Assembly: GCA_963826795.1 (NCBI GenBank)
Contig: CAWGYT010000007.1
Span: 186,001 to 250,000 of the forward strand
Reading direction: 5' to 3'
DNA length: 64,000 nucleotides
DNA from: CAWGYT01 sp963826795
GTDB taxonomy: Bacteria > Planctomycetota > Planctomycetia > Pirellulales > Pirellulaceae
Under the pieces are notes generated by a model. The model had not been told where the DNA came from. It did no database searches and saw only the letters and a program-made list of their open reading frames with translations. The translations under genes were made by a program, and so were the position numbers. Of the stretch, positions 27,381 to 36,136 are shown piece by piece; the first letter of the stretch is position 1; each line of letters opens with the position of its first letter.

Positions 27381-29292
27381 AACTCAATCGGCGCAAGTCC
27401 CCTTGCCGCTCGGTGAAACCGATGCGGTCCAGGAATTCGCAAAGCGGGACCGCGTATTTTCGGGTGGTTCCCAGCTCGTCTCGGATCTCGCTGACGGTTA
27501 GCTCGGGGCGCTGACGAAACGCCTCCGCCAAACGACGACGCAACTCAGACTCGACATCGGCATGCAGGTAAAGCCGATCTCCAATCTCGATCAACTCGCC
27601 CTCACTGGCCGCCAAACGGATCAGCGAAGGCACCGCCTTTTGGTGCTTCGCCACCGCCTGCTCGCACTCCTTGACGGACGGCGGTTGCGTGCCGGCCGCG
27701 CGATAGATCTCAATCAGCTGCCGCATCACCTGCTGCTCGCCTTTGGTCAACTTGGGGCCACGGTCGGCCAATCCAATCGCACGCGGTGTGAGCCGAATGA
27801 GGAGGTCGGCCGCCATCCGCTCCAGAACCGCGTTGAAGACCACGGGGTCGCCGACGTAGGCGAACTGCTGTCCGAGCGTGACGCGATCGAACAGGGTCTG
27901 CAACGGATTCAGATCGTGCCAGCGGCCAAGCAGGCTTTCGATCCGGACGGCGTACTCCGCCAGTCGTGCCGCCGCGACGACCACCTGCCGTTGACCGCTG
28001 ATCGGCAGCGCCACGACCTCGCCGCGCGATTGGAGTTCGGCAAAAACGGCGTCCGGATCCGCCACGCCGGCAATCCTCCGCAGATCCGCGCTGCCTGCCC
28101 CCTTCGGCCCCGCAAAATAGGCGGCCGCCGCGGCACGGGTGAGTTCCGTGTCGCTGGTCAAGTCGCGCAATCGATCCAGCACGGCCGCCGAAGGACGGCG
28201 AATTTTTTCGGCAGAAGGCACCAATACCCGCCCCCCCGCCACGGTGACCACTGGCGACTCGGCTCGTAACACAAATGGCTGATTCCACGTCGTCACAACC
28301 GGCTCGCGGAGAAACAATTGAGCCAAGGCGACCTCGCCTGGTTCGACCACGTCGCGCTCCAATGGAACAACGGTCGCGAGCACCTCGGCCGTTCCCACAT
28401 GCAATCGAATCCGATCGCGGCGTTTGAGAGGCCGGGGCGTCGATGGCAGAAGCTCGACCTGTGCCGTCACCAGACGACTGGGCACCAGGAACCCCGTCGC
28501 CGCCAGCTCGTGCCCCCGGCGCACTTGGTCGTGATGAACGCCCGCCAGATTGATCGCCGCCCGTTGCCCGCGATGCACCGAAGCGACCTCGCGATCATGG
28601 TGGTGCAGGGCGCGGACTCGGACGGGGATCTCCCCCGGCTCGATCATCAACTGATCCCCCACGTGCAGTCGACCGCTCGACACACTTCCGGTGACGACGG
28701 TGCCGTGCCCCGCCAGCGTGAACGATCGGTCGATTGCCATCCGGAACGGTGCGTTGTCTCGTGTCCCCGCCAGCGGCGCGGCCTTCGCCGCCACTTGTTC
28801 GAGGGCCGCTCGCAGCGCGTCGATCCCTTCGCCCGTCGTGGCGCTGGTCCTGACAATCGGCGCGTTCTCCAAGAAGCTGCCCCGCACCAGTTCGCGGACC
28901 TCGTCCTCCACCAGGGCGATCCAATCCGGGTCGGCCACATCCGACTTGGTCAACGCGATCACGCCTGCCGGCAATCGTAACATCCGCAAGACATCCAAAT
29001 GCTCGCGAGTCTGTGGCTTGACCGAATCGTCGGCGGCGACGACCAGCAGCGCCAGGTCCATTCCGGTGGCCCCGGCCAGCATCTGCCGGACGAAACGCTC
29101 ATGCCCCGGTACATCCACGATCCCCAGGCGATAGGGACCGACGGTTAATTCGGCAAACCCCAGCTCGATCGTAATCCCCCGCCGCTTTTCCTCAGGCAGG
29201 CGATCGGTGTCGACGCCGGTCAGGCATCGGATCAGCGTGGTCTTGCCATGATCGATATGACCGGCGGTTCCCAAAATCAAATCGGTGCTCAT
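27277..29292 (-). CDS. selB: Selenocysteine-specific elongation factor; C-terminus encoded by a repeat
   Basis: 671 residues. SelB brings Sec-tRNA(Sec) to UGA codons and binds the SECIS hairpin in the mRNA. The G domain has GHIDHGKT at 11-18, DVPGHE and TKSD; EF-Tu-like domains II and III and a domain of four winged helices (about 380-640) follow. The normal family end is near IGFTERQGDLRRL. Here about 35 further residues (from LSSGWEEGAG to NPKSQL) are encoded by the palindromic repeat, and the TGA stop lies in the repeat's terminal sequence. Since the last winged helix itself appears whole, RNA binding may be retained. The ATG at 29292 gives the canonical N-terminus. Confidence 0.95.
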   Translation of the reverse strand: MSTDLILGTAGHIDHGKTTLIRCLTGVDTDRLPEEKRRGITIELGFAELTVGPYRLGIVDVPGHERFVRQMLAGATGMDLALLVVAADDSVKPQTREHLDVLRMLRLPAGVIALTKSDVADPDWIALVEDEVRELVRGSFLENAPIVRTSATTGEGIDALRAALEQVAAKAAPLAGTRDNAPFRMAIDRSFTLAGHGTVVTGSVSSGRLHVGDQLMIEPGEIPVRVRALHHHDREVASVHRGQRAAINLAGVHHDQVRRGHELAATGFLVPSRLVTAQVELLPSTPRPLKRRDRIRLHVGTAEVLATVVPLERDVVEPGEVALAQLFLREPVVTTWNQPFVLRAESPVVTVAGGRVLVPSAEKIRRPSAAVLDRLRDLTSDTELTRAAAAAYFAGPKGAGSADLRRIAGVADPDAVFAELQSRGEVVALPISGQRQVVVAAARLAEYAVRIESLLGRWHDLNPLQTLFDRVTLGQQFAYVGDPVVFNAVLERMAADLLIRLTPRAIGLADRGPKLTKGEQQVMRQLIEIYRAAGTQPPSVKECEQAVAKHQKAVPSLIRLAASEGELIEIGDRLYLHADVESELRRRLAEAFRQRPELTVSEIRDELGTTRKYAVPLCEFLDRIGFTERQGDLRRLSSGWEEGAGPESRNGPSGASHVWDLTPFSNPKSQL

Positions 29293-29432
29293 CCCCCGAT
29301 TCTATCTCAACGCTCGAAGAAATGAGACAGGCCCAGGCGCGTTCGGCATCGCGCGACCTGTCGCAGGCCGTAGCCACCCTCGTTTCAAGCGATTATCCTC
29401 ATGAGTGTGGCAGCTAGGACCAAGGACTTCAC

Positions 29433-30200
29433 ATGAACCACGCGCCCCTTCGCATCACGATCTGGAACGAGTATCTGCACGAACGCCAGAACCCCCGAGT
29501 TGCTGCCATTTATCCGGACGGGATCCACTCCACGCTGGCGGCCGGTTTGCAGGCGCAGTTCGGCGATCAGGCCCAAATCGAGACGGCAACACTTGATCAG
29601 CCCGAGCATGGGCTTCACCCGGACCGGTTGAACGGGACCGATGTCCTGCTCTGGTGGGGCCATCTCGCTCACGATCAGGTGTCGCATGACATGATTGAGC
29701 GAGTCCACCACCGAGTGCTGGGCGGGATGGGATTGATCGCCCTGCATTCGGCTCACCTCTCGCGGATCTTCACGCGACTGATGGGCACCAGTTGCATGCT
29801 GCGTTGGCGTGAGGCGGGCGAGCGCGAACGAATTTGGATTGTCGATCCCTCCCATCCGATCGTGGCGGGCATCGATGACGAGTATTTCGAGCTGCCCGAA
29901 ACCGAAATGTACGGCGAGTTTTTCGACATCCCTGCCCCCGACGAATTGATCACGATCAGCTGGTTTGAAGGGGGCGAGGTATTTCGCTCGGGGTGTACGT
30001 TTCGGCGAGGCAAAGGGCGAATCTTCTATTTCCGGCCCGGTCATGAGACCTTCCCGATCTATCAGCATCCCCTGATCCTGCGGATCCTTGCCAACGGGAT
30101 TCGCTGGGCCGCCCCGACCGGGTCTCGGTATTTCGGCGAGGGCCGCGAGATCCCCGACCCGCTGACGCCGATCCCTCCACACGTCGAGCGCCACGACTGA
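29433..30200 (+). CDS. ThuA-like domain protein
   Basis: 255 residues. The fold is a class I glutamine-amidotransferase-like alpha/beta domain of the ThuA family (trehalose-utilisation type). TDVLLWWGHLAHD, GLIALHSAH and the DPSHPIVAGIDD and RGKGRIFYFRPGHE segments are typical. No Cys-His-Glu catalytic triad is seen, as in other ThuA proteins. It is cytoplasmic as far as the N-terminus shows. ThuA-like proteins in planctomycetes often sit beside sugar oxidoreductases, but here the next gene is a PSD1 cytochrome. Precise function unknown. Confidence 0.9.
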   Translation: MNHAPLRITIWNEYLHERQNPRVAAIYPDGIHSTLAAGLQAQFGDQAQIETATLDQPEHGLHPDRLNGTDVLLWWGHLAHDQVSHDMIERVHHRVLGGMGLIALHSAHLSRIFTRLMGTSCMLRWREAGERERIWIVDPSHPIVAGIDDEYFELPETEMYGEFFDIPAPDELITISWFEGGEVFRSGCTFRRGKGRIFYFRPGHETFPIYQHPLILRILANGIRWAAPTGSRYFGEGREIPDPLTPIPPHVERHD

Positions 30201-30340
30201 CATGCCCCCGCTTGCCGAAGTGGGTCTGCGAGCGCCGTTGGGTTGCGGGGGAATTGCCGGGAGAGCCGCCACGGTCCAGGCTCCCACCCCGACGAGCGGA
30301 TCGATCGACATTCTGTGGTGTCCAAGACCCCGCACTCTGT

Positions 30341-30346
30341 TATAAT
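30341..30346 (+). promoter_or_regulatory. Possible -10 box upstream of the PSD1 gene
   Basis: A perfect TATAAT lies 148 bases before the ATG at 30494. The region 17 bases upstream (GTGTCC) is a poor -35 match, so only half of a standard promoter is visible. It would drive the PSD1, DUF1552 and HEAT genes. Confidence 0.35.
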
Positions 30347-30493
30347 GCCCGCTCCCTCCGTGGAGCCTTCCCCACCGCTTTGGAGCCGACCCGACATGCT
30401 CCGGTAAGGCCGAGCCACAACATGCCCGCCCGACATCGACCGGCTGCTCGCCGAGCGGCCTTTAGCTGCATTCGCCCGAATTGGACGAAAGAC

Positions 30494-32392
30494 ATGCGAC
30501 GCTCCTGCTATTTCTCGTTCTGGCTCGCCATGCTGCTCGGCGCGAATCTTCTGGCGGTCGATAGGGGTTGCGCGGCCGAGAGCGAGTTGCCTGCCGGCTA
30601 CATCGAGAAGATCCAGCCGTTGCTGCAGACGTACTGCACCGGCTGCCACGGTGAATCAGAGCCCGAAGCGGGCCTGCGGCTTGAATTCGAACCGAACCAG
30701 ATCGACTATACCGCTCAACATGAGACTTGGCGGGCGGCACTCGAAAAACTGCACACCGGTGAGATGCCTCCCGAGCTGGAACCGCAACCGAGCACGGACG
30801 AGCGGCAGCAATTGCTTGCTTGGTTGGACCAAGCCGTCGCGAAAGTGGATTGCTCGAAACTCAGCCAGCCCGGTCAAGTCACGATCCGGCGCTTGAATCG
30901 GGCGGAGTACAACAACACGATTCGCGACCTGACCCAGATCGACTACCGCCCGGCCGACGACTTTCCGGCCGATGATGTCGGCAGCGGCTTCGACAACATC
31001 GCCGAAGTCCTCTCGCTCCCGCCGTTGCTGATGGAGAAGTACCTGTCGGCGGCCGAAGCGATTGTCGAACGCATCTTCGCCAGTGAGGCGAGCAAGCGCC
31101 GAGTATTTCAGAAGTGGCCCGGCGGGGGGAACGCTGCCGATGAATCCGCCGCGCAGGAACTCGAACGATTCGCGTCCCGCGCGTTTCGCCGCCCTGCCAA
31201 GTCGGACGAAGTTGGCCGTTTGATGGAATTGTACGCGGCCGAACGAGATGCCGGCCTCCCGTATCCCGACAGCCTCGCCCTGCCCTTCACCGCCGTGCTG
31301 GCCTCGCCCCACTTCCTCTTTCGACTCGAGCTGGATCCATCCGAGTCAGGCACAATCCGCGAGCTGAATGATTTTGAATTAGCGACGCGTCTGTCTTACT
31401 TTCTGTGGAGCAGCATGCCAGATGATCCGCTGTTCGAGCTGGCCAGCCAGGGGAAACTTGGGGAACCCGACGAGCTGACTCGACAGGTGCGGCGAATGCT
31501 CTCGGACGCCAAGTCCGAGGCATTTGTCGGTAACTTCATCGGACAATGGCTGCAACTGCGCAGCCTAGCCAAATTGACGCCTGACCCCGAACGCTTCCCA
31601 AGCTTCGATGAGTCGTTGCGGGCGGCCATGTTGGAAGAGACGCAGCAATTTGCCCGCGCGATCCTCCGTCAGGACCGCAGTGTGCTCGATTTTCTGGATG
31701 CCGATTACACCTACCTGAACGAGCGGCTTGCTCGACATTACGGGATTGATTCGGTCACAGGGGACGAGTTTCGAGAGGTCCGTCTAACCGACCCTCGTCG
31801 CGGCGGCGTGCTGACGCAAGCGAGCATCTTGACGCTGACGTCGAATCCGACCCGAACTTCGCCGGTCAAACGCGGCAAATGGATTTTGGAGAACATGCTG
31901 GGGGCGCCGCCTCCGCCACCACCACCCGGCGTGCCGCTCTTGGCCGAGGAGGGGGAAACTGAGCTGCTCGGGTCACTGCGCGAGCGGATGGAGCAGCATC
32001 GGAGCGATCCCGCGTGTGCCGTTTGTCATACCAAGATGGATGCCATCGGCTTTGGGTTTGAAAACTTCGATGCCATCGGCGCCTGGCGCGACCGCGACGG
32101 GCGCTTCGAAATCGACCCGTCCGGCACGCTGCCAGGTCGACAGAGCTTCCAGGGGCCTGCCGAGCTGCGCCACATCCTGAAAGATCAGCGCCGCGACCAG
32201 TTTGTCCGTTGCTTGACCGAGAAAATCTTGACCTACGCCCTCGGGCGAGAATTACAATCATTCGATCGCTGTGCCGTCGATGACATCATGAATCGTTTGG
32301 CCCGCCAGGAGTATCGCTTCAGCGAACTGGTTCTGGGCGTCGTAGAAAGCGAACCGTTCCGCAAGCGTGGATTTCGAGGAGAACAGGAATGA
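30494..32392 (+). CDS. PSD1-type haem protein (DUF1587/1592/1588/1585)
   Basis: 632 residues from the ATG at 30494, with GGA and a purine run just upstream. Signal peptide at 1-28. A c-type haem site CTGCH is at 48-52 and a second CxxCH (CAVCH) at 508-512. The middle contains the DUF1587 (VTIRRLNRAEYNNTIRDL), DUF1592 (FELATRLSYFLWSSMPDD) and DUF1588 (PRRGGVLTQASILTLTSNPTRTSPVKRG) segments and a Pro7 run near 475. DUF1585 ends the chain. It is periplasmic or cell-surface. These proteins are abundant in planctomycetes, nearly always with a DUF1552 partner, and are thought to be electron-transfer or oxidative enzymes of unknown substrate. Confidence 0.93.
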   Translation: MRRSCYFSFWLAMLLGANLLAVDRGCAAESELPAGYIEKIQPLLQTYCTGCHGESEPEAGLRLEFEPNQIDYTAQHETWRAALEKLHTGEMPPELEPQPSTDERQQLLAWLDQAVAKVDCSKLSQPGQVTIRRLNRAEYNNTIRDLTQIDYRPADDFPADDVGSGFDNIAEVLSLPPLLMEKYLSAAEAIVERIFASEASKRRVFQKWPGGGNAADESAAQELERFASRAFRRPAKSDEVGRLMELYAAERDAGLPYPDSLALPFTAVLASPHFLFRLELDPSESGTIRELNDFELATRLSYFLWSSMPDDPLFELASQGKLGEPDELTRQVRRMLSDAKSEAFVGNFIGQWLQLRSLAKLTPDPERFPSFDESLRAAMLEETQQFARAILRQDRSVLDFLDADYTYLNERLARHYGIDSVTGDEFREVRLTDPRRGGVLTQASILTLTSNPTRTSPVKRGKWILENMLGAPPPPPPPGVPLLAEEGETELLGSLRERMEQHRSDPACAVCHTKMDAIGFGFENFDAIGAWRDRDGRFEIDPSGTLPGRQSFQGPAELRHILKDQRRDQFVRCLTEKILTYALGRELQSFDRCAVDDIMNRLARQEYRFSELVLGVVESEPFRKRGFRGEQE

Positions 32393-33747
32393 CTCATCGT
32401 TGGCAGATTTCTCGACGGACGATGCTTCGCGGCGTGGGGGTTTCATTGACTCTTCCCCTCTTGGACGCGATGACGCCGAATCTCGTGCGAGCCGCAACCC
32501 GCATTAGCGCCACCGCGACAAAGCCCCTGCGGATGGCGTTCTTCTTTGTGCCCAACGGCGTTAATTTGGCGCACTGGACACCAGCCAAGGAAGGCTACGG
32601 TTACGATCTGCCCGATATCCTGAAACCGCTGAAACGGGTGAAGGACGACCTCTCGGTCCTTTCCGGGCTCACCCAGGATAAAGGGCGCGCCAACGGAGAC
32701 GGCGCAGGGGACCATGCCCGGTCCGCTTCGACCTTTTTGACCGGCTGCCAACCGCGAAAGACCTCGGCGGGCAATATCCATGTGGGGATTTCGGTCGATC
32801 AGATCGCGGCTCGAGCGGTCGGCCATGCGACACGATTCCCCTCACTGGAGTTGGGCTGCGACAAGAGTCGTGATTCCGGCAACTGCGATTCGGGATATAG
32901 CTGTGCCTACTCGCACAATATGTCGTGGTCCTCACCCACCACGCCCATGGCGAAGGAAATCGAACCGCGTCTGGTTTTTGAACGCCTGTTTGGTGAGACC
33001 GCCACGCCCGAGCAGCGCGCCGCCGGCGACGAACGTCGAAATCGTCGCCGCAGCGTGCTCGATTACCTGCGTGAGGATGCTCGTCGACTCGAATCGCGCG
33101 TCGGACAGTCTGATCGCCGAAAGCTTTCGGAGTATCTCGAGTCGGTCCGACAGATCGAACGTCGCGTTCAGCGTCACGACGAGGAAACCGGTCGCCTGGC
33201 GTACGATTCGTCCCAGCTGCCGGAGGGCATTCCGGTTGACTACGCACAGCATGTCCGCCTGATGATGGACATGATGGTCTTGGCGTTCCAGACGGATCAG
33301 ACGCGGATCAGCACGTGCATGCTGGCCAATGCGGGCAGCAATCGAAGCTATGGTGAAATCGGGGTTCCGGATGGTCACCATGATTTGTCCCATCACGGCG
33401 GAGATGCCGAAAAACTCGACAAGATTCGCAAGATCAATCAGTATCACGTCGAGCAATTCGCGTATTTCTTGGAGCAGCTGAAGTCGATCCCCGAGGCCGA
33501 CGGCACACTGCTGGACCAGTGCATGATCGTGTACGGCAGCGGCATCAGCGACGGGAACCGGCACAACAACGAAAATTTGCCGATTCTGCTCGCCGGTCGA
33601 GGGGGCGGAACGATCGAAACGGGTCGCCATCTCCGCTACCCGGAAGAGACGCCCATGACCAACCTTTTCCTCTCTCTGCTCGATCGGATGGGCGCGCCGG
33701 TTGCTTCGATCGGAGATAGCACCGGACGGCTGCCGCGGTTGAGCTAA
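32389..33747 (+). CDS. DUF1552 protein, Tat-exported
   Basis: 452 residues. A twin-arginine signal (SRRTMLRGVGVSLTLPLL, followed by an Ala-rich cleavage area) leads into a single DUF1552 domain with FVPNGVNLAHWTP, LTGCQP and HHDLSHHGGD. The fold is alkaline-phosphatase/sulfatase-like by family knowledge, with unknown activity. The start overlaps the PSD1 stop (ATGA), so the two are translationally coupled and probably form one exported complex. Folding in the cytoplasm before Tat export suggests a cofactor or metal. Confidence 0.94.
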   Translation: MTHRWQISRRTMLRGVGVSLTLPLLDAMTPNLVRAATRISATATKPLRMAFFFVPNGVNLAHWTPAKEGYGYDLPDILKPLKRVKDDLSVLSGLTQDKGRANGDGAGDHARSASTFLTGCQPRKTSAGNIHVGISVDQIAARAVGHATRFPSLELGCDKSRDSGNCDSGYSCAYSHNMSWSSPTTPMAKEIEPRLVFERLFGETATPEQRAAGDERRNRRRSVLDYLREDARRLESRVGQSDRRKLSEYLESVRQIERRVQRHDEETGRLAYDSSQLPEGIPVDYAQHVRLMMDMMVLAFQTDQTRISTCMLANAGSNRSYGEIGVPDGHHDLSHHGGDAEKLDKIRKINQYHVEQFAYFLEQLKSIPEADGTLLDQCMIVYGSGISDGNRHNNENLPILLAGRGGGTIETGRHLRYPEETPMTNLFLSLLDRMGAPVASIGDSTGRLPRLS

Positions 33748-33769
33748 CCTGCGTCGGGAACTTGCAACC

Positions 33770-36121
33770 ATGATCGGGAACGTCGCGCTGAACGCCGTGA
33801 TGTCGCTTGGCAAGTCGGTCACTCATCGCCGGCTGATCCAAGCCCTCGGCTGCTGGCTGATCCTCGCTCAGCCTGTCGGGGCTCAATCCGTCGAGGCTCA
33901 ATCCGAAACGGTGACGGCGGCGGACCTGATTCACGACCTTCAGGAGGGAGATCTGCAAGCCAAGCGAGAAGCCGCTTGGAGCCTTGCTGAACTCGGACCG
34001 GACGCGGCCGCTGCCGTTCCCCTGCTCGCGGAAGCAGCGGCCGAACGAGATCCCCAGTTGGCGAACGGGGCCCTCCAAGCACTCGCTCGGATCGGACCCG
34101 CCGCGACGGCTGCGCTGCCGGAGATTCGCGCCCAATTGCGGCGGGGCGATGCGCAGCGACGATATCGAGCGGCATTTGCACTGGGCAGCATTGCCGCACC
34201 GGATGACCCGGACGTCGCGTCCGATCTGCGCGATGACGCGGCCCCCGTCCGCGCCGCGACGGCCGAAGCGATTGGCTGGATGGGTCCCAAGGCTGCACCG
34301 CTCGGACCGGAGCTCGTCAGATTGCTGGACGACCCGGATGCCGACGTCGGTCGCGCCGCAGTCGAATCCCTCTGCAAGATCGGTCGGCCGGCCATCCCCG
34401 CCATCCAATCCGCCCTGGCGGACGACTCGACGCTCGCCAGCGTGCGGGCCGCCGAGACGCTGGGAGAGATCGGTGCCGACGCAAGCGATGCCTTGCCAGC
34501 CTTGCTCGCCCTTGCCCAAGCCAACCACACGGCCCTGCGAGCCAAGGTGCTGGTGGCGTTGGCCCGGATCGCACCGAGTCGTCCTGAGGTCGCGGAGCAG
34601 ATCTCGCGGGGACTCGCAGATGACGACGTTGACATCCGGCGTGCCGCCCTGTCCGCCGTCGTCTTGGCTCCTCCCCTGGCCGCGGACGAGACCCCGCGAT
34701 TGGTCCCGTTCTTGGACGACAGCTCGGAGATTGCCAATCTCGCCGCCATCGCGCTCGGTCGAGCGGGCGCCGCCGCGGTGCCAGCAATTCCTGAGCTGCT
34801 GAGCCGTCTGACTCCACAAAACGAAGCGGCGGTCATCAACACGATCAGCCGGATCGGTCCCGCCGCGATCGAGCCCGTCCTGCAATCGGTTGCTCGCAAC
34901 GGAATGCGTCCCGAGCAGGCCGCTGCCTTGCTGAGCGGCCTGGGTGTCCGCGCTGTCCCGCAACTGGAAAACATGCTCCAGAGCCAGGAAGAGTTGCAAC
35001 GTGCCATTGCCTGTCTTTCACTGGGAAGTCTGAACCGCGACGCGTCCTTGCTTGCCGCCTGCCTGCGTGACGATTCCGAACTCGTCCGCGCATCCGCGGC
35101 GGAAGGCCTCGGTCGAATCGGCCCGTCGGCCAAGTCGGCAGCAGAGAGCCTGAATTCCCTGATGCAGGACGCCGACGCGAACGTCCGTCGCGCGGCGCTC
35201 GCCGCGTTACTGGCCATCGGCGTCCCCACCGACGAGCTACTAAGCCCCACTCTGGCCGGACTCTCGGACTCGGCATCGGAAGTCCGCCGCGAGGCCGCCC
35301 GTGCGTTGGGTGAGCTGCCACAAATCCCGCCGGCCGCCGTCGAGGCCTTGCAGCAAGCCCTTCGCGATCCGGACGCCGCCGTGCGAGCGGGCGCAGCCAC
35401 CGCGTTAGGGAAAGCCGGTCGCGCAGCCCAGCCAGCCGTTCCCGCGCTGATCGAGCTGACCCACGATCCAAGCAACCGCGTGGTCGAGGAAGCGGCACGG
35501 GCGATTGCGAAAATCCCCGATCCCAGCCCCGACGTGATCGACGCGCTCGGCCGCCTCTTGTCCAGCCCGTCCAAAGCGCTGCGCTGGGCCGCGATCCAAT
35601 CCAGCGGCGAGATCGGCGCCCGCGCTGAATCGCTGTCGACGCAGCTCGGACAACTACGTCAGGATCCCGACGTCGACCTCCGTCTGGCCGCCATCACCGC
35701 CCTCGCCCAGATCCTGCCCGAGCCACGACAGCGGATCGACGTCCTGCTGGCGGCACTTGATGACGAGGATTGGACCATCCGACGCGAAGTCCTGCAGGTC
35801 CTCGGCGGCTTCGGCGGCGACGCGCGCGATGCCGTTCCGCGACTGCTGGAGCAGATGACACGCCAGGGCGAAGATCGCGAGGCGGTGATGGATGCCCTGC
35901 GCCGAATCGACGACGCGCCGGCGGAAGCGGTGCCGCAGCTGATCGAGATGCTTCAGAACTCGGAGGCCGACCGCCGGCATCGGTACTACGCCCTGCACCT
36001 GCTACGGAAGATCGGCCCGGCCGCCCGGGATTCACTCCCGATCTTGCGCGACCTGCGAGACGCGGCCGAGGGGCGTTTGCAGGAGTTCTACGACCGCGCG
36101 ATCCGCGACATTTCAGAATAG
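33770..36121 (+). CDS. Secreted HEAT-repeat protein
   Basis: 783 residues. A hydrophobic N-terminus (about 22-38, LIQALGCWLILAQPVGAQ) acts as a signal peptide. After it come about twenty HEAT-type helix pairs of roughly 36 residues, with repeated motifs such as DPDADVRRAAVESLxxIG and AVPALIELLxD. It is a scaffold for protein binding outside the cytoplasm. The start is either ATG 33770 or ATG 33800; neither has a strong ribosome site. It follows the DUF1552 gene by 22 bases and belongs to the same unit. Because of the repeats, a long open frame also runs on the opposite strand here, which is not a gene. Confidence 0.85.
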   Translation: MIGNVALNAVMSLGKSVTHRRLIQALGCWLILAQPVGAQSVEAQSETVTAADLIHDLQEGDLQAKREAAWSLAELGPDAAAAVPLLAEAAAERDPQLANGALQALARIGPAATAALPEIRAQLRRGDAQRRYRAAFALGSIAAPDDPDVASDLRDDAAPVRAATAEAIGWMGPKAAPLGPELVRLLDDPDADVGRAAVESLCKIGRPAIPAIQSALADDSTLASVRAAETLGEIGADASDALPALLALAQANHTALRAKVLVALARIAPSRPEVAEQISRGLADDDVDIRRAALSAVVLAPPLAADETPRLVPFLDDSSEIANLAAIALGRAGAAAVPAIPELLSRLTPQNEAAVINTISRIGPAAIEPVLQSVARNGMRPEQAAALLSGLGVRAVPQLENMLQSQEELQRAIACLSLGSLNRDASLLAACLRDDSELVRASAAEGLGRIGPSAKSAAESLNSLMQDADANVRRAALAALLAIGVPTDELLSPTLAGLSDSASEVRREAARALGELPQIPPAAVEALQQALRDPDAAVRAGAATALGKAGRAAQPAVPALIELTHDPSNRVVEEAARAIAKIPDPSPDVIDALGRLLSSPSKALRWAAIQSSGEIGARAESLSTQLGQLRQDPDVDLRLAAITALAQILPEPRQRIDVLLAALDDEDWTIRREVLQVLGGFGGDARDAVPRLLEQMTRQGEDREAVMDALRRIDDAPAEAVPQLIEMLQNSEADRRHRYYALHLLRKIGPAARDSLPILRDLRDAAEGRLQEFYDRAIRDISE

Positions 36122-36136
36122 TTTTCGCCCTCCCGA

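Noticed and set aside
29293..29432. tRNA(Sec) gene next to selB
   Set aside because: No acceptor stem, TTCRA loop or UCA anticodon arm could be found in this gap or in the other gaps near selAB.
33940..35574. A 544-codon open frame on the minus strand, Ala/Ser/Arg-rich
   Set aside because: It is the mirror of the HEAT-repeat gene. High GC and periodic codons keep the antisense frame open; no domain or start signal is present.
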